Notes under the pieces: generated by a model
Databases searched by the model: none
Told to the model about the DNA's origin: nothing
Seen by the model: the letters and a program-made list of their open reading frames with translations, nothing else
Translations under genes and position numbers: made by a program
In this document: in pieces, positions 31,396 through 44,735 of the stretch
Numbering within the stretch: position 1 is the first letter of the stretch
Layout: each line of letters begins with the position of its first letter
Origin: Dallia pectoralis
Lineage: Eukaryota > Chordata > Actinopteri > Esociformes > Umbridae
NCBI GenBank assembly: GCA_029465975.1
Contig: CM055756.1
Span: 2,963,101 to 3,027,100 of the forward strand
Reading direction: 5' to 3'
DNA: 64,000 nucleotides

Positions 31396-33099
31396 TGATT
31401 CAATGGAATATGTGACCCGGACGCTCTCCACTCAACCATAGCCATTATGTCAGTTCAAACATACAAGATACTAAAGTCAAATAAAAGAAATGTCTGGATT
31501 CACATCCAACGCCTGATGACTTTAGCTGACCGATTTTTCAGCAAGAAATGTTTTACCACCTTAACCAGTGTGCCCCCTTTCAGTTTCAAATTGTTCTCGT
31601 CTGTATATAGAGGAGGGCTTTTCCGGCAGCAAGCAAGACATTGCAATTCAATCTGTGTTTCTTTATTCGTTAAGAGTTATATCATGAACATAATGTGCCT
31701 GTGTTGTAGAATGTCTAGCTCTGAGAGCTCTTCATGTGATGTGATCAAATGTGGCAACAGAAGATGTTTCCCGAAGTTGTGATATAATACAGAATACATT
31801 CATCAAAGTCGTTTTTTTTTTCACTTCAATCATCCTTTTGGGTCTTGATTTCGTCACGATCGCGCAACGTGAACTTTAAAATGCTCTGACATTTTTCCTT
31901 CAACCGAAATGCAAACAGTGTGAAGCATTCATCTTATTCATGAGAAGTTGAGATTTCCAAAGGTCTGATAGCTCAGAATGTTCTGGTCAACGCCGTGCAA
32001 GAGAGACCTCGCGTGATTAAATAACACAAGCTAGCCATTCTACCGTATGTTCTACGCCCTCTCGTCATAGCAACCACGAAGGGATTATAAACGGTTTGGA
32101 AAACAATGCCCTTGAGTTAATTATACTGTTCAGGTTCTTAGCGCTAAACGTGCACAATGTTGGCCTGACAGTGCTTTCACACCTCGTTCAAAGTTTCCTT
32201 ACTGGTAATCTCATTTTTAGACACTTCCTAGACCTAAAACCATAGACTTAATCTGCTGCTTTATCTGCCAGTCGTGTCTCACATATCAACTTGTATCCAC
32301 GTGTTGATGTGCGCTCCGTCGGATTTAGGCTGGGTGTTTGTGAAAGCACAATTTTGTTGTAAAAAGGGCTTTATAAAATAAATGTGATTGATTGATTGGT
32401 ATACACTCACAGCCGTGAGTGGCTTTGGATGAAAGCGTCTGTTTAATGGTACATTATCTTCCACAATAACAACCCTTGTCATTATTCTCTACCGAAACAG
32501 ACTCCAGGAAGTGATACCATGTCAATCCACAGAGGCACTTTTCTTTGTGTCCACTGTCACATACGTGTGACCATGTTGTATTGTATTTTATTTATTGTCC
32601 TTTTATATGATCAGTTTTGTACGTACATGCGTTTTTATGTTGTGTATGACCGTAGTGTGGAAACACGCGTCGTTTAAATAAGTGTTTGTTGCACCAGTTT
32701 TGTAAAAAAAACTGCACATAGATTAAACATTGTGGGATAATTGATTGGAATGTAATACTTATGCTATTTCCACCAATTATGTTTAGTAATTGTCATTTCA
32801 GAATTTAAGCGAGGAGATGAGCCGTACTTTGTTTTAACCATAGCACATTAGATGTAGTGCTTGGTATTCAGGCCTAACAGCTTGACTTTGTTTCAGTCAG
32901 GCTACGCTCAATATAGCCGCCCACTGTTGTAGGAATATTGCTCACTGGTTTGTAATAGTAAACATGTGAATTTTGCAGTTTTTTTATACACTTGTGTACC
33001 GAAATGTGTTTTATTTAAATGTGTATATTTGAATATATTTTACTTTGCCTGGCTGGGTTATTATAGAACACATGTCGACTTCAGACAATACACACTGTG
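31396..33099. other. Non-coding AT-rich stretch
   Basis: Apart from the LINE-like tail at 32341-32399, nothing was recognised. A 111-codon plus frame (31447-31782) has no known domain. Confidence 0.4.
32341..32399 (+). mobile_element. LINE-type 3' tail with TGAT repeats
   Basis: AAAAAGGGCTTTATAAAATA followed by TGTGATTGATTGATTGG is the familiar 3' end of a fish LINE, with a short TGAT tail. Only the tail is visible. Confidence 0.55.
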
Positions 33100-34803
33100 C
33101 ATACACACTGACCATATAGACTGAACATACACACTGACCATATAGACTGAACATACACACAGATCATATAGACTGAACATACACACTGACCATATAGACT
33201 GATCATACACACTGACCATATAGACTGCTCATACACACTGACTGAACATTCACACTGACCAAACAATCTGGTCATATAGACTGACCATACACACAGATCA
33301 TACACACTGAACATACATACTGACCATATAGACTGACCATACACACTGACCATATAGACTGCTCATACACACTGACTGAACATACACACAGATCATACAC
33401 ACAGATCATACACACTGACCATATAGACTGCTCATACACACTGACCATACACTCTGGCTATATAGACTGACCATACACACAGATCATACACACTGACCAT
33501 ACACACTGATCATACACACTGAACATATAGACTGACCATATAGACTGACCATACACACTGACCATATAGACTGCTCATACACACTGACTGAACATACACA
33601 CAGATCATACACACTGAACATACATACTGACCATATAGACTGACCATACACACTGACCATATAGACTGCTCATACACACTGACTGAACATACACACAGAT
33701 CATACACACTGACCATACACACTGACCATATAGACTGCTCATACACACTGACCATACACTCTGGTTATATAGACTGACCATACACACAGATCATACACAC
33801 TGATCATACACACTGACCATACACACTGACCATACACACTGACCATACACACTGATCATACACACTGAACATATAGACTGACCATACACACTGAACATAT
33901 AGACTGACCATACACACAGATCATACACACTGACCATACACACTTATCATACACACTGAACATATAGACTGACCATACACACAGATCATACACACTGACC
34001 ATACACACTGATCATACACACTGAACATATAGACTGACCATACACACAGATCATACACACTGACCATACACACTGATCATACACACTGAACATATAGACT
34101 GACCATATAGACTGACCATACACACTGACCATATAGACTGCTCATACACACTGACTGAACATACACACATATCATACACACTGACCATACACACTGACCA
34201 TATAGACTGCTCATACACACTGACCATACACTCTGGTTATATAGACTGACCATACACACAGATCATACACACTGATCATACACACTGACCATACACACTG
34301 ACCATACACACTGACCATACACACTGATCATACACACTGAACATATAGACTGACCATACACACTGAACATATAGACTGACCATACACACAGATCATACAC
34401 ACTGACCATACACACTGATCATACACACTGAACATATAGACTGACCATACACACAGATCATACACACTGACCATACACACTGACCATATAGACTGCTCAT
34501 ACACACTGACCATACACTCTGGTTATATAGACTGACCATACACACAGATCATACACACTGACCATACACTCTGGCTATATAGACTGACCATACACACAGA
34601 TCATACACACTGACCATACACACAGATCATACACACAGATCATACACACTGACCATACACTCTGGCTATATAGACTGACCATACACACAGATCATACACA
34701 CTGACCATACACACTGACCATACACACAGATCATACACACTCAACATATAGACTGACCATACACACAGATCATACACACTGATCATATAGACTGACCATA
34801 CAT
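33100..34803. repeat. 1.7-kb 13-bp minisatellite with long higher-order repeats
   Basis: About 130 units of two main kinds, CATACACACTGAC and CATATAGACTGAC, with variants at the last two or three bases (GAT, GAA, GCT) and occasional 4-base extensions (TGACTGAAC). A block containing the rarer CTGGTTATATAG variant recurs 472 bp apart (33761 and 34233) with near-identical flanks over several hundred bases, and partially again at 34519. The frames of 60-90 codons found here are by-products. Confidence 0.97.
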
Positions 34804-37800
34804 AGTCAAAAGCAAGTCACATGGGATCTAGTGGCAAGGGGGCGGAGCTTTGGGAAGCAGCATTACCAGCGAAGAAGCGATCAGAGTCCGGTAGCACACA
34901 AAAATATATAGAAGTAGACATCAAAACATGGCTTTGTGTTACTTATAACTTTACACATCAAACATTAACATTGCATTACAAAAATCCACCATCCAAAGTA
35001 TTGGAAAGAAATACGTACTAGATCTCTGGTTCATTTTCCCCTCCAGCACTACACTCACGATTCACATATTTTTAGGGAGAAATTCGATTTGTAAGGTTGC
35101 TCCCTAAGAATTACATCATCACTACCACTAAGGCAAACATAGAAGTTAGATCTCCCAGGTAAATCTGTGCCAGAATACCCAGGGAAGGAGGTTACCTCCC
35201 CTTTGACAATTATTCTCCACTGTGACACCTTGACAGGAAGAGATAACAGAAACAATAAGGTGCCCACAGATGAGTGTCTCCTCAAGGTCTAATGTGAAAA
35301 GAGTCTTTAAATAAAAACTATTATTACCACCTATTACTGGCCCCACTATTCATTCAGCAACCAATTAAGCTTTTTTCTCCCCAATCCGATGTATCCCGGG
35401 GCAATCAGTCCCAGAGTTGGAGACTGGAAGAAACAACCTTTCCACCAGGAGCACTGAATCACCAGGTTTAAGTACTCATTCAAGGCTCGAGTTTCCTGTC
35501 AAAAATGGCACCCAGAAAGAAACAAAAAAAGTAATAATTGTTAGACTGACAGAATGTATATATCTCTGCAGTGCAAGGTCAGGTATTCCCTGCCTCTACT
35601 GCCAAAAAGCGAAACATAAGTCATTTCTGGAATGGGAGTATTTCCTATAGAATGACTAGCCTTAATAGCGTGTCACTGTCTAGTGTGGATTTTTAGACAG
35701 AGTACAGAATGTGTGTTTTATATACGTGCCGCTAGTAGACACGTATGAATAAAACTATAATCAAATATTAATAGGAAGCTGGTTGGGAAAAAGCTAAGCA
35801 GTAAAATAAAGTTATAACGGCAGAGGACAGAGGAGTTGTCAAAATATTTCCTAATTGTGTGATTGCCAGCACGCCGACCTCCACCTCGTCCTTCAAATCC
35901 ACCAGGGAGACATTTTCCGGGGAGTTTCATTTGTTACTATACTTTTGCGAGTGCGTGGTTAGTAAGTGACTGTGCTGTCCTCTCAGCAGGGGGTTATTTA
36001 TAATACAGCAGGTTATTCAGATGAATTATTCCCAACGTGTCATTCACTTGGTTTCTGCACCTCCGTCCGCTGAAATAGCCGCACATTTTCGCTCTGACAC
36101 CTGCGACTGCATTCTGGGATGCCCTTCCCGAGCCCTCGTTTGAAGCAATTATCCTATCCTTGTGTCTTTCGAAAAAAGTATGTATTACGTACTTTATTTT
36201 TCCTTCAGTATGGACAATAACGGAAAAGCAAAAGCGTGTTTTAAAAATGTGTGCCAATTCATTGAATCTTGAGATCACCGTTGTCACGGCGAATTGACCT
36301 CAGATGCATCTTGTCTATTGATCATTCTTAAGATGTCTCAACAACTAGAATGAAGACCACTTTTGGTGAAATAAATTGGAAATATTTTTGAAAAGGCACA
36401 CACCTGTCTATGCAAATGTCCAACATCTCACAGTGTACGTCTGAGCAAAATCCAAGCAAGTCTATAGTCTATAACCTCAATAGACCTCAGAGATTGATCT
36501 ATATCTAGAGAGATTTCCTAAGACGTCATTACTTGGAAATCTCCATTGAATACATTTGTGAAAAATGTGCCAGAGCACAGATGAGAGGGAAGTGGGGGGG
36601 AACGGCTAAAGCGTTTTACATTGCCATAGGCACGGCACCAGCAGTCTGAATGTCCAGAAGACGTGTGGAATCACCAAAACTGATCCTGGAACTGGCAACA
36701 CGGACAAAAAAAGTAACTGGGCAAAAAGGTGAACAAGAACCCAACCGCTTTTCTAACGAAGCTTCAGAGTTTATCTGGAGAGATAACCGAATCTGCCAGA
36801 AGGAAAACTGCCTCGGCTGCCCTCCATCAATCCGGCTTTCTACAAAATGTACAGTATATGACAAACTGATCGTAATACCTTCTGTATGAGTACTCTATGT
36901 ATTTCCCAGGAAAACATTTTGGCTCTTTGGTAAGGCTCTTGTTGTTGAGGGTTTAGGATCCCATTGAACTACAAACTACAACTACAAACACCTATAAATC
37001 AACCGTGTAATCAACTATCAATCCGTGAAGGGAGGGGTCAAAATACATTCAGATGGTTACCAGTAAATGTAACTAGTAAAACCATGTAGGCCTACAGCCA
37101 ATGGTAGCTGCTTCAAAATGGAGATTAGTGATTGGCAGATGCAAATGCTGTGTCCATGCTGTTCTACTGATAATGTTCAGCATTTCAACTAAACTAACTC
37201 ACTTCTGTGAGACATGGATCATTTGCCAAAATGGATTGAACACTTATTTTATGTTATTAATGTGTTATATGGTTATTTCCTTACATACAGATATTTGTCT
37301 AGACTACAGGCAGTTTCCACACCTCAGGCGTATATTTGCAAATGATAAAGGCAACTGACCACCAGACGTGTGACCAGCCTATCTACCTTAACTGAATCAA
37401 TCACATTCAGCCTGAAACGTCTTTTTACATGTTTCCACCACTGTATCAAACGTTTGAGATAAAAAACCAGCAGTGGCAAAATGTGTCATCACACATTTAA
37501 TCTCAAAATAAAAACAGGCCACCTCCACACAACAGTGTGGGTAAGCACAAGAGCTGGGTCATTTGGTGCCAATGAAGAATTGGCAAAAATTTGTTTCCAT
37601 GGAGACTGATATGCTTGAGACTAAGATGCGAAGAGTGGCATTTTGTACTAAAACAAGCAAACTGCGGGACACAAGATAACGGGCTCAGACAAAGGAAGAC
37701 AGTGTTTTCTGTTCACATCGGTGTTTACACTCAGTCTGAAGCATGACACACAACAACAAGACCGGGCTTCATGTCTCAGTAATGTACTGCACGCGAGTTA

Positions 37801-39649
37801 GCGCTAATGCTAAGTGTTTCGGCCTTGTGTGGTTAGGTCAAATCCCTTAGAAATCAGTCCATCAGGATAAACAAAGCAAACAAGGAAACGTTCAATACTT
37901 CAGTTAGTGCCGTTACATGGAGGAATGTGGACTTTCACCCGAACGGTGTTCACAGTTACTGTGGTGTGCGTGCGAGGCATTTGTGCATGAAACAAATTTC
38001 CATCAAGCACAGCTCACATTGTGATCTCCATGATCGTTTTTCCTCTGGTTCCCTGCGAGAAACGAGTAACAGTAGCAGTTTGAATACATGCCGTTATATC
38101 CCATCGCCTCTGTTCCCAGGGAACGTTGAAAAAGGTTGCACAGTGACAGTTATCAGAGAGATGACACACGACGCACAGCAATAAACGCACAGCGATGAAG
38201 AGGCAACGCACCACCTCCGATGTCCATCTCTTCAGAGAGCGCCTCTGTCGTCGGCTGTAAGGTGCCCCACCCGCGCACGCCGCCACAGCGTATCGACGCC
38301 ATTGAGTCGGTATCCCGGCGTATCTCCGCACAATCAGTCACCTTGTTTTTCCGTGAAAAGTCAACAACCACGGCGCTATCTCGCCCTGATTCGGGGAGCC
38401 AATTAAATCGTTGTCTCGATCTACGGTGGCTGCGGGTGTGTCGCAGATTGCATTCTAATCCGTGCCGACACTTAACCCGCCGGCGCGTTGACGCCCGGTG
38501 TTTATCGCGTTTAAGACCTGGCTGATTCAGCGAGGGCAGAGGGAGGCCCGTGTGGATACTTTGTGTGTCTATTGCCTGTGGTTCATTACAATGTGGAGCA
38601 GGAGCCGGCGCTTTATCAGAAAGGTGAGAGAGAAGGTGATGCTATTGACGCACAGAGGCACAGCTAAGCCACTTCAGATCCCAATCGATTACAGGTTCAC
38701 TCGACTACAAGTGGCATTCTCCCGATAAACCCATACTTTTCCTCTCTTCGCCGTCTGCAACACAAAGCACCCCCACCACCACCATCTCCCCCCCCCACAG
38801 GACAGAAATCTGGACCACTCGCATCTGAACCTGGCGTATTTGTATGAAGCGAGCGCCGAACTCGTGAATTGCACCCCGACGCCCGTGCCAACGGGTTCCT
38901 GTCGAGGTGTTTCGTACGGTCGCTCGTAAAGGGAATATGTTTTCCTCTACGCCTTGATGACTTCATAAAGATCCGGAGCGAGGACTATTGTAAACGGTCC
39001 GTGACAATGGCATTGTAAAAAAAGCTATTTCAAATCAAACACTAATTGGATTAGCTCGGAACGAGTCCCAGACTTCGTCTTACGAATACGCGGCGTTCCC
39101 GAGAGCAACTTTATTAACCTGGCCCGTGACACCAACCCGACTGAGGGTTTGTTTTGTCTAATCTCTGTCAGTCACACCCCACTTAATTAATGTGTGCTTT
39201 CGCGGGTTAAACTGTGAATATAAGATACACCCTAAGCACACTTTAATTGGCAAGTGAGTCGAGAAAAGGGTTTCCTTAAAAGAAAACTGTTCAAGTCCGT
39301 CTGACAGTTACCGTGGCGTTTATATACAAATATGTTCTGTGCCGTGTTAATAAAATGCAGGCGAAAAAAAATGATAAGCAGACTGGTTTGACAACCTTTC
39401 AGGACTGAGTTGACAATTTGAAATTGCATTAATATTTATCTTTTTAAATCTATTTGCCGTGCAACCGTGAAATCTCGATTTCGTGTTGCGCACAGCCGAA
39501 TATTTGTCAAAGACTATCTCGCTGATTCCTCTCATGCCTGGGAAGCGATACAGAAGTCACTGTCTTTTGTGCACAGGTCAAGTCAGATGCGGGCTATATT
39601 ATATCAACACATACCAGCGCTGTACTCTGCGAGATAAATGGCACTTTTA
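34804..39649. other. Non-coding stretch, increasingly CpG-rich towards the right
   Basis: No gene, array or transposon was recognised. Positions 38150-38560 and 38830-39120 hold many CpG and look like unique, possibly regulatory DNA. Frames reach only 105 codons and show no domain. Confidence 0.4.
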
Positions 39650-39889
39650 GATTAAAGGGATGCCTTTAAACGCGTTCAGTTACGCCACGCCGATGGGTGG
39701 AAACTAACCGTTTATTCAATCTCCGCGGTAGCCGACCCGGTCTCCGTTTTCTCTTTTTTTTAAAGGATAACCCGCCGACGTCCTGTAACTGGCAGGTTCA
39801 AGGGCAACATAAATCAGCGATGACACGTTCCATCATTGTTATGTAGGGTAGCGGAGGTCTCAAGTTGAGATCCTTTGTGTCTGAGGCGA

Positions 39890-40340
39890 GGGATTCCATT
39901 ACCATCCTGAGTCATTACATTAACCGGGCCGCCCGGCACTGCAACATGAATAACACCCTAACCGCGCCGGAGGCGTTACGGACCGGTCGTGGAGAGCTCG
40001 GCGCGCTATTTATATCCGCGAATCCGTAAACAACGACCGCCGTCTCTCTTACTGGGCGTGGACGTCGAATCCCACGCGAGGACTCGCGGTTGAACCCGTT
40101 TGCAGTAGACGAGACACGCGTTACGGATCTGTGAGTCAAACCGACTGTTTACATTGTGCTCTCCAAACTGATCCGAGGACGCGTGTTGCAAATGCACTTG
40201 ATTGCATTGGAGCCGGGCGTTCTGCTCTGCAGCTGATGTTTTGTTAATGGATTTTGATGCATCGCACGTGACACAGAACGCTCGGGGACCACTCCATTGG
40301 GTCGGCACAATTTAGTGGATGATTTGTCCGTCGCGCGGCA
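39890..40340. promoter_or_regulatory. CpG-dense block (CpG-island-like)
   Basis: By hand count about 31 CpG fall in 39901-40140, clearly more than its base composition predicts, and the density continues to 40340. A TATA-like GCTATTTATATCC sits at about 40005-40017. No coding frame is recognisable. It could be a promoter of an undetected transcript or an unmethylated enhancer. Confidence 0.4.
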
Positions 40341-41067
40341 ACTCCAATCTCTTCTAACCTTTCGTCTAACCCCACTCCAGCCCTTTTACACTTTTCTAAT
40401 ACCGAGGGGATGGGAAACCGTCAATAAAAGCAGACCTCGCCAGACGGACTGACACATCGACAGTTACCCTGGGCGGACGCCACACTCTGGCCTTCTCTCC
40501 CGAACCAATTTGGCCCATTCTGCTGAGGGGAGCCCACAATCCAAGCTCCTCAACCTCCTATTAACAACCCCCACCTCTTAACAACCCCCACACCACCCCC
40601 CCCCCCGCCGCACCACCAGGCCTTTCCACTCCACAAGCCGTGAGTCGAACAAAGGTGAACTGGAACGGCGGTGCGGGGGGGGGGGGTTGGTGTTTCGTTC
40701 GCCTTTCCCTCCTCGCCCGTTGTCCCCATCACATTGCTTATTCTGTATTTTTCCATGTTCGGCCCCTCATTCCGTTCACGTCCGTGACTGGGAAACACAA
40801 AAGTGGCTTTTTTGTTATTTTTCTAATTTCCTTTTTCCTTCCCGTTTTCTCCCCCCGTTGTTGTTATGAGTGTCCTCCGGGTTTTGAGGAATGAATTAAA
40901 CATCAGGGTGTTGGTGGGAAGGGTACAGCGTTTCCTGAATGGATTGAATGCCGAGTGTCCTGGAAGTGGAGAGAGCAGTGGAGCCCACAGAATAACGCCC
41001 CACTAGGGGGACAAGCAGTACATGGGACTGAGTTTGACCTCTATCATATGCCTTGGTCACATGCACA
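40341..41067. other. Non-coding stretch with C and G runs
   Basis: A C run near 40596-40608 and a G run near 40674-40687 lie in opposite sense about 80 bp apart, with related flanks (CCGCACCACC and GGCGGTGCGG). No gene was recognised. Confidence 0.5.
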
Positions 41068-41486
41068 CACTTTTTTCTCTCTCCCTTCTCTCTTCCTACC
41101 TCTCTCTTTCCCTCCCCCTCACTCTCGCTCCCTTTCTCTCTCCCCCTCTCTCTCACTCTCATTCCCTCTCTCTCCCCCTCACTCTCTATCTCTCTCTCTC
41201 TCTCCCCCTCACTTTCTCTCTCATTCTCTTTCTCTCCCCCTCACTCTCTATCTCTCTCTCCCCCTCACTCTCTCTCCCCCTCACTCTCTCTCTCATTCCC
41301 TCTCTCTCCCCCTCACTCTCTATCTCCCTCTCTCTCCCCCTCACTCTCTCTCTCATTCCCTCTCTCTCCCCCTCTCTCTCGCTCCCTTTCTCTCTCAGCC
41401 TCACTCTCTCCTTATTTCTCTCTCTCCCTACCTCTCTCTTTCCCCCCTCTCTCTCCTCCCCACTCACTCACTATTCTCTTTCCTCC
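41068..41486. repeat. Polypyrimidine (CT)-rich tract
   Basis: About 420 bp are almost purely C and T on the plus strand, built of CTCTCT runs and recurring CCCCCTCACTCTCT segments. All three plus frames and the minus frames stay open, giving false ORFs of up to 190 codons. Such mirror-rich purine/pyrimidine tracts can form triplex DNA. Confidence 0.97.
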
Positions 41487-44400
41487 TGATGGCTTTTGTA
41501 GTATTCCGATGGTATTATATTATATGAAGGTAAGTTGTGTTACAATTAATCTCACTTAGATATTAAGGACAAGGGAACATCTGTGTTTAGATTCTCTCTC
41601 AGAAAGTCACACTCTGTCAACCTTAGGAATGTGTCGTTGTCGTGGCAGAGTGTCCTGTGGGTCACGTAATGTAAAGGCATTGTTCCAGGCAGACAGGCCT
41701 ATCTCGTATCATATATATATGTATATATATATACTGTATATTCGGGACAGCCAACCAATGATGTCTGGGACCTTTGTGAAGACAGCTATGCAGAATTCCA
41801 ATAAAAACAGAATGCAGCTCTACCTTGACTCTGCTGGGTATTGTTTTCCGCTATATGTAACTGCACAAATATTGCTGTTTCCTCACACTGTCACATAGTC
41901 TTTTTGTGTCTTGTCAGTCATTGTATATTTGGAAAACATTAGGCACCGTGGATTATTCTGCCACCTCACCTAAAATACATTATTTCCATATTGAAAGACG
42001 GCACAAAGCAAACTCCTAACACGTCCACCCTGGCACGGTGGGACTCGTGTAACTATTTTAGCGGTGGAAAAGTCCAAAACAAGTGTATTATTAAAGCGAA
42101 GGCCCACATAGCGAAAGGAAAGCGCAGACAGAGGAGTGTAGGTTGAAAAGAGCCATCTATCTCCTCAGCCAACCCCCACTGTCGGCCAACTTTCGCTATT
42201 TCAGAGATACTCTGATCAACAAAGCACTGTGCTTGTCCACGGCAACACCCACATGTAACACACAGTCAAGGTTGTATAATCGCTTCACCCTCGTTCTACA
42301 GTATGAGACACTTCTGCTGTGCCCACAGCATATGCAGGGTACTAAGTGGTGAAAACAGAAACTCCTATAATAGGTGCTGGTATTTAAAACGCATCTATTC
42401 ATGGCCCTGTAAATGATACAGAGGGAGATGGGTCCGTCCGTGTCCTGGTATTGTCAAAGGATTTGTACCGTGGGCGGTGTAATGACCCACAGGTCGCCCC
42501 TCAGGTCACCGTTCCGATGCGGAAAGGTGTAGGAGGCCTCCATCTTCAAATGGCCTCCGCCTGGCACCGGTGGCTTCTAAACACTGACGTAAAAAGGATG
42601 AGAAACATCGGCTTCCTTTTACCCAAAGCGGTATAGCTCAATCTCGCCGGCTTCCCAATCTTTGCCACCCCCTCCTCGTATCAATTTGTTTTTTGCATGT
42701 CAAGTCAAAAAGTGGTTGTCATGGGAGATAGCTCTCTTGTCTGACGCGGTCGAGGTGGCAGACATTTATAACGGAGCGACCCGAAACGATAGATCCCTAC
42801 TTATCTCAGCAACAGCTCGACCGCCGGTGCCCTTTTCACCGAGGCGCGGAGGATGAAGGTTGCGCCGGGTCACTTTGTCAAAAGCAGCGGGGCCATTACA
42901 AATCTCCCCGGTCCGTCCTTCTGTGGGGGCACGGAGCTTTTTCCCCTGGCAGCAGAGTGGTCTGATACAGCTTCGCCTCACTCATTTCAACCTGTCTGTC
43001 CCTCATGCCAGGGAGACACACAGGGGGTTGTTATCAGAATGGGCCAATTTGTTATCCTGGTTCCACTCCATCACCAAACCCATTATTTGCGACATTTATC
43101 TACCGAGGAAACCAGACTAATGCAATCTAGAAAATGTGTCTAATATGTCAATTCTTAGGACTGATTCTAGACATGGTTAGAAAATTCAGCAAGCGAATTG
43201 CATTCGTTTGGCATCAACCGATGTACAAAAAGGACGATGGCCGTCTTGAGGTATTTTAAGATCCGACCGGTATAAAGACACATTCTGTTTTTTTCCTATT
43301 CGGGAAAACCCCTCAGATGTTTACAGTCTGTCTGAGCGGGCGTGGAAACCCAGGTCTAAAACCGCCGTCGACATCGCTTGAAATGTCATGGCCGGTCGTA
43401 ATTAAACCTCGCACACGTTCTCCACCGCGAGTAAATAGGATTTTGAAATCATCCGGTGAAACAAGCGTTTGGCTTCTTGACATCTGATCTAGCGACTCTT
43501 GACACGCGCGCTAACCGTTCCCCCGGTGCGGCCAAATCAGGTGTCACCGGGCCGTGGGCCGAGGCACCCCCGTTTCTACCCCTCATCAGAACCCATCATT
43601 ACACAGCGAGCTGTCAAATTAAAACTTTAAATTGTGCGATCGCTTTCCTCGGAACTTTCCCTTTTCCCCGGCAACATATTGCCGAGATAATTGAGGATAT
43701 TAGCAGCCAGGCCGTTACCGCGAGATGAAAGGCGGTGAGAGAGCGGTGACAGCTCTTCCCGCCGGCGGCGGTAACGAGGGACTGTCAAAAGTCTCTCCGT
43801 GTTTATCTCGGATCATCTGGGGGGGATTTAAAATCCTTACCTTCACAATTCCATTCTTTACGGCGCGTCCTTTATCCACAGTGATTTACGGAAGCTCAGG
43901 CCCCGGCGACCGCGTGATGAATGAGCGCTCTTCACAAGGTGTCAGGGCCAAGCAGCGCTGGGCGGTGGTGGCTCTCCCCCTCTCTCTATCCCTCCATTTT
44001 TCTCCCGCTCTTTCGTTTTTCCTCTCTCCCTCTCTTGCCCCTCGTTCCTCGCCAAATTGAGGGCTGATGAGCTGCGGACTTCCCTTCCAGTTTCTTCGGC
44101 GGGGGCGTGCGGTCAGTTTCCCCGACGAGGCTCACTGCCGCTCGCGTTAATAGCGTACGAGTCTGTCGTCGTTTGAACGTCGAAATACCGGACGGTCAGA
44201 AAAAAAAGGGTTTTCTAGTCATATTTCAAAATTATTTCATGATGTGATAGTGGAATGTAATAGTAGAAAGTAATAGCTTGTTATAGCTATTTCTGTTTCC
44301 TTACACGGCTGACGTTTGCACCATGTCATGGGTGAAACATAACACATGTCCTCTATTGTGTCATCTCTTATTTCTGATTTGTTCGGCAGACATCACTGGC

Positions 44401-44618
44401 CTCACGTCCACTGTCGATCATTCTCCCCAATCCACAGGGAGACTTCCGAGTCTGTCTCCCCACTGGATCCGTCTGGCCCTCGCTGTTTTGTCTTGTAGAG
44501 TGTCAGTGTCACTAGTTGGGATATTAGCCGCCCAGACATCACTCGGTGAGGTCACCATTGACACCGTGCCACCATTAAATCAATGGCCTCGGGAGATATG
44601 GGAACACGCCTGGGTTGC
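41487..44618. other. Non-coding stretch, CpG-rich at 42.7-44.2 kb
   Basis: A TA microsatellite (about 41707-41741) is present. Positions 42750-43000 and 43300-44190 are CpG-containing unique DNA. No gene was recognised. Frames of up to 111 codons look like chance. Confidence 0.4.
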
Positions 44619-44735
44619 GGTGGTTGCTAGCGGTGGTTGCTAGCGGTGATTGCTAGCAGTGGTTGCTAGCGGTGATTGCTAGCAGTGGTTGCTAGCGGTG
44701 ATTGCTAGCAGTGGTTGCTAGCGGTGGTTGCTAGC
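44619..44735. repeat. 13-bp minisatellite with 26-bp dimer structure
   Basis: Nine units of GGTGGTTGCTAGC, each ending in the palindrome GCTAGC. Units 3 to 8 alternate strictly between GGTGATTGCTAGC and AGTGGTTGCTAGC, giving three 26-bp dimers. Confidence 0.95.

Noticed and set aside
30632..31431. Minus-strand frames of 112 and 154 codons with Ser/Arg/Thr-rich repeats
   Set aside because: They are the translation of the 36-bp minisatellite; a one-base deletion separates them.
33081..34513. Several minus frames of 60-90 codons rich in Ser, Val, Tyr and Cys
   Set aside because: They are translations of the 13-bp array.
40955..41559. Frames of 155-190 codons of Leu/Ser/Pro
   Set aside because: They arise from the polypyrimidine tract, which lacks stops in several frames.
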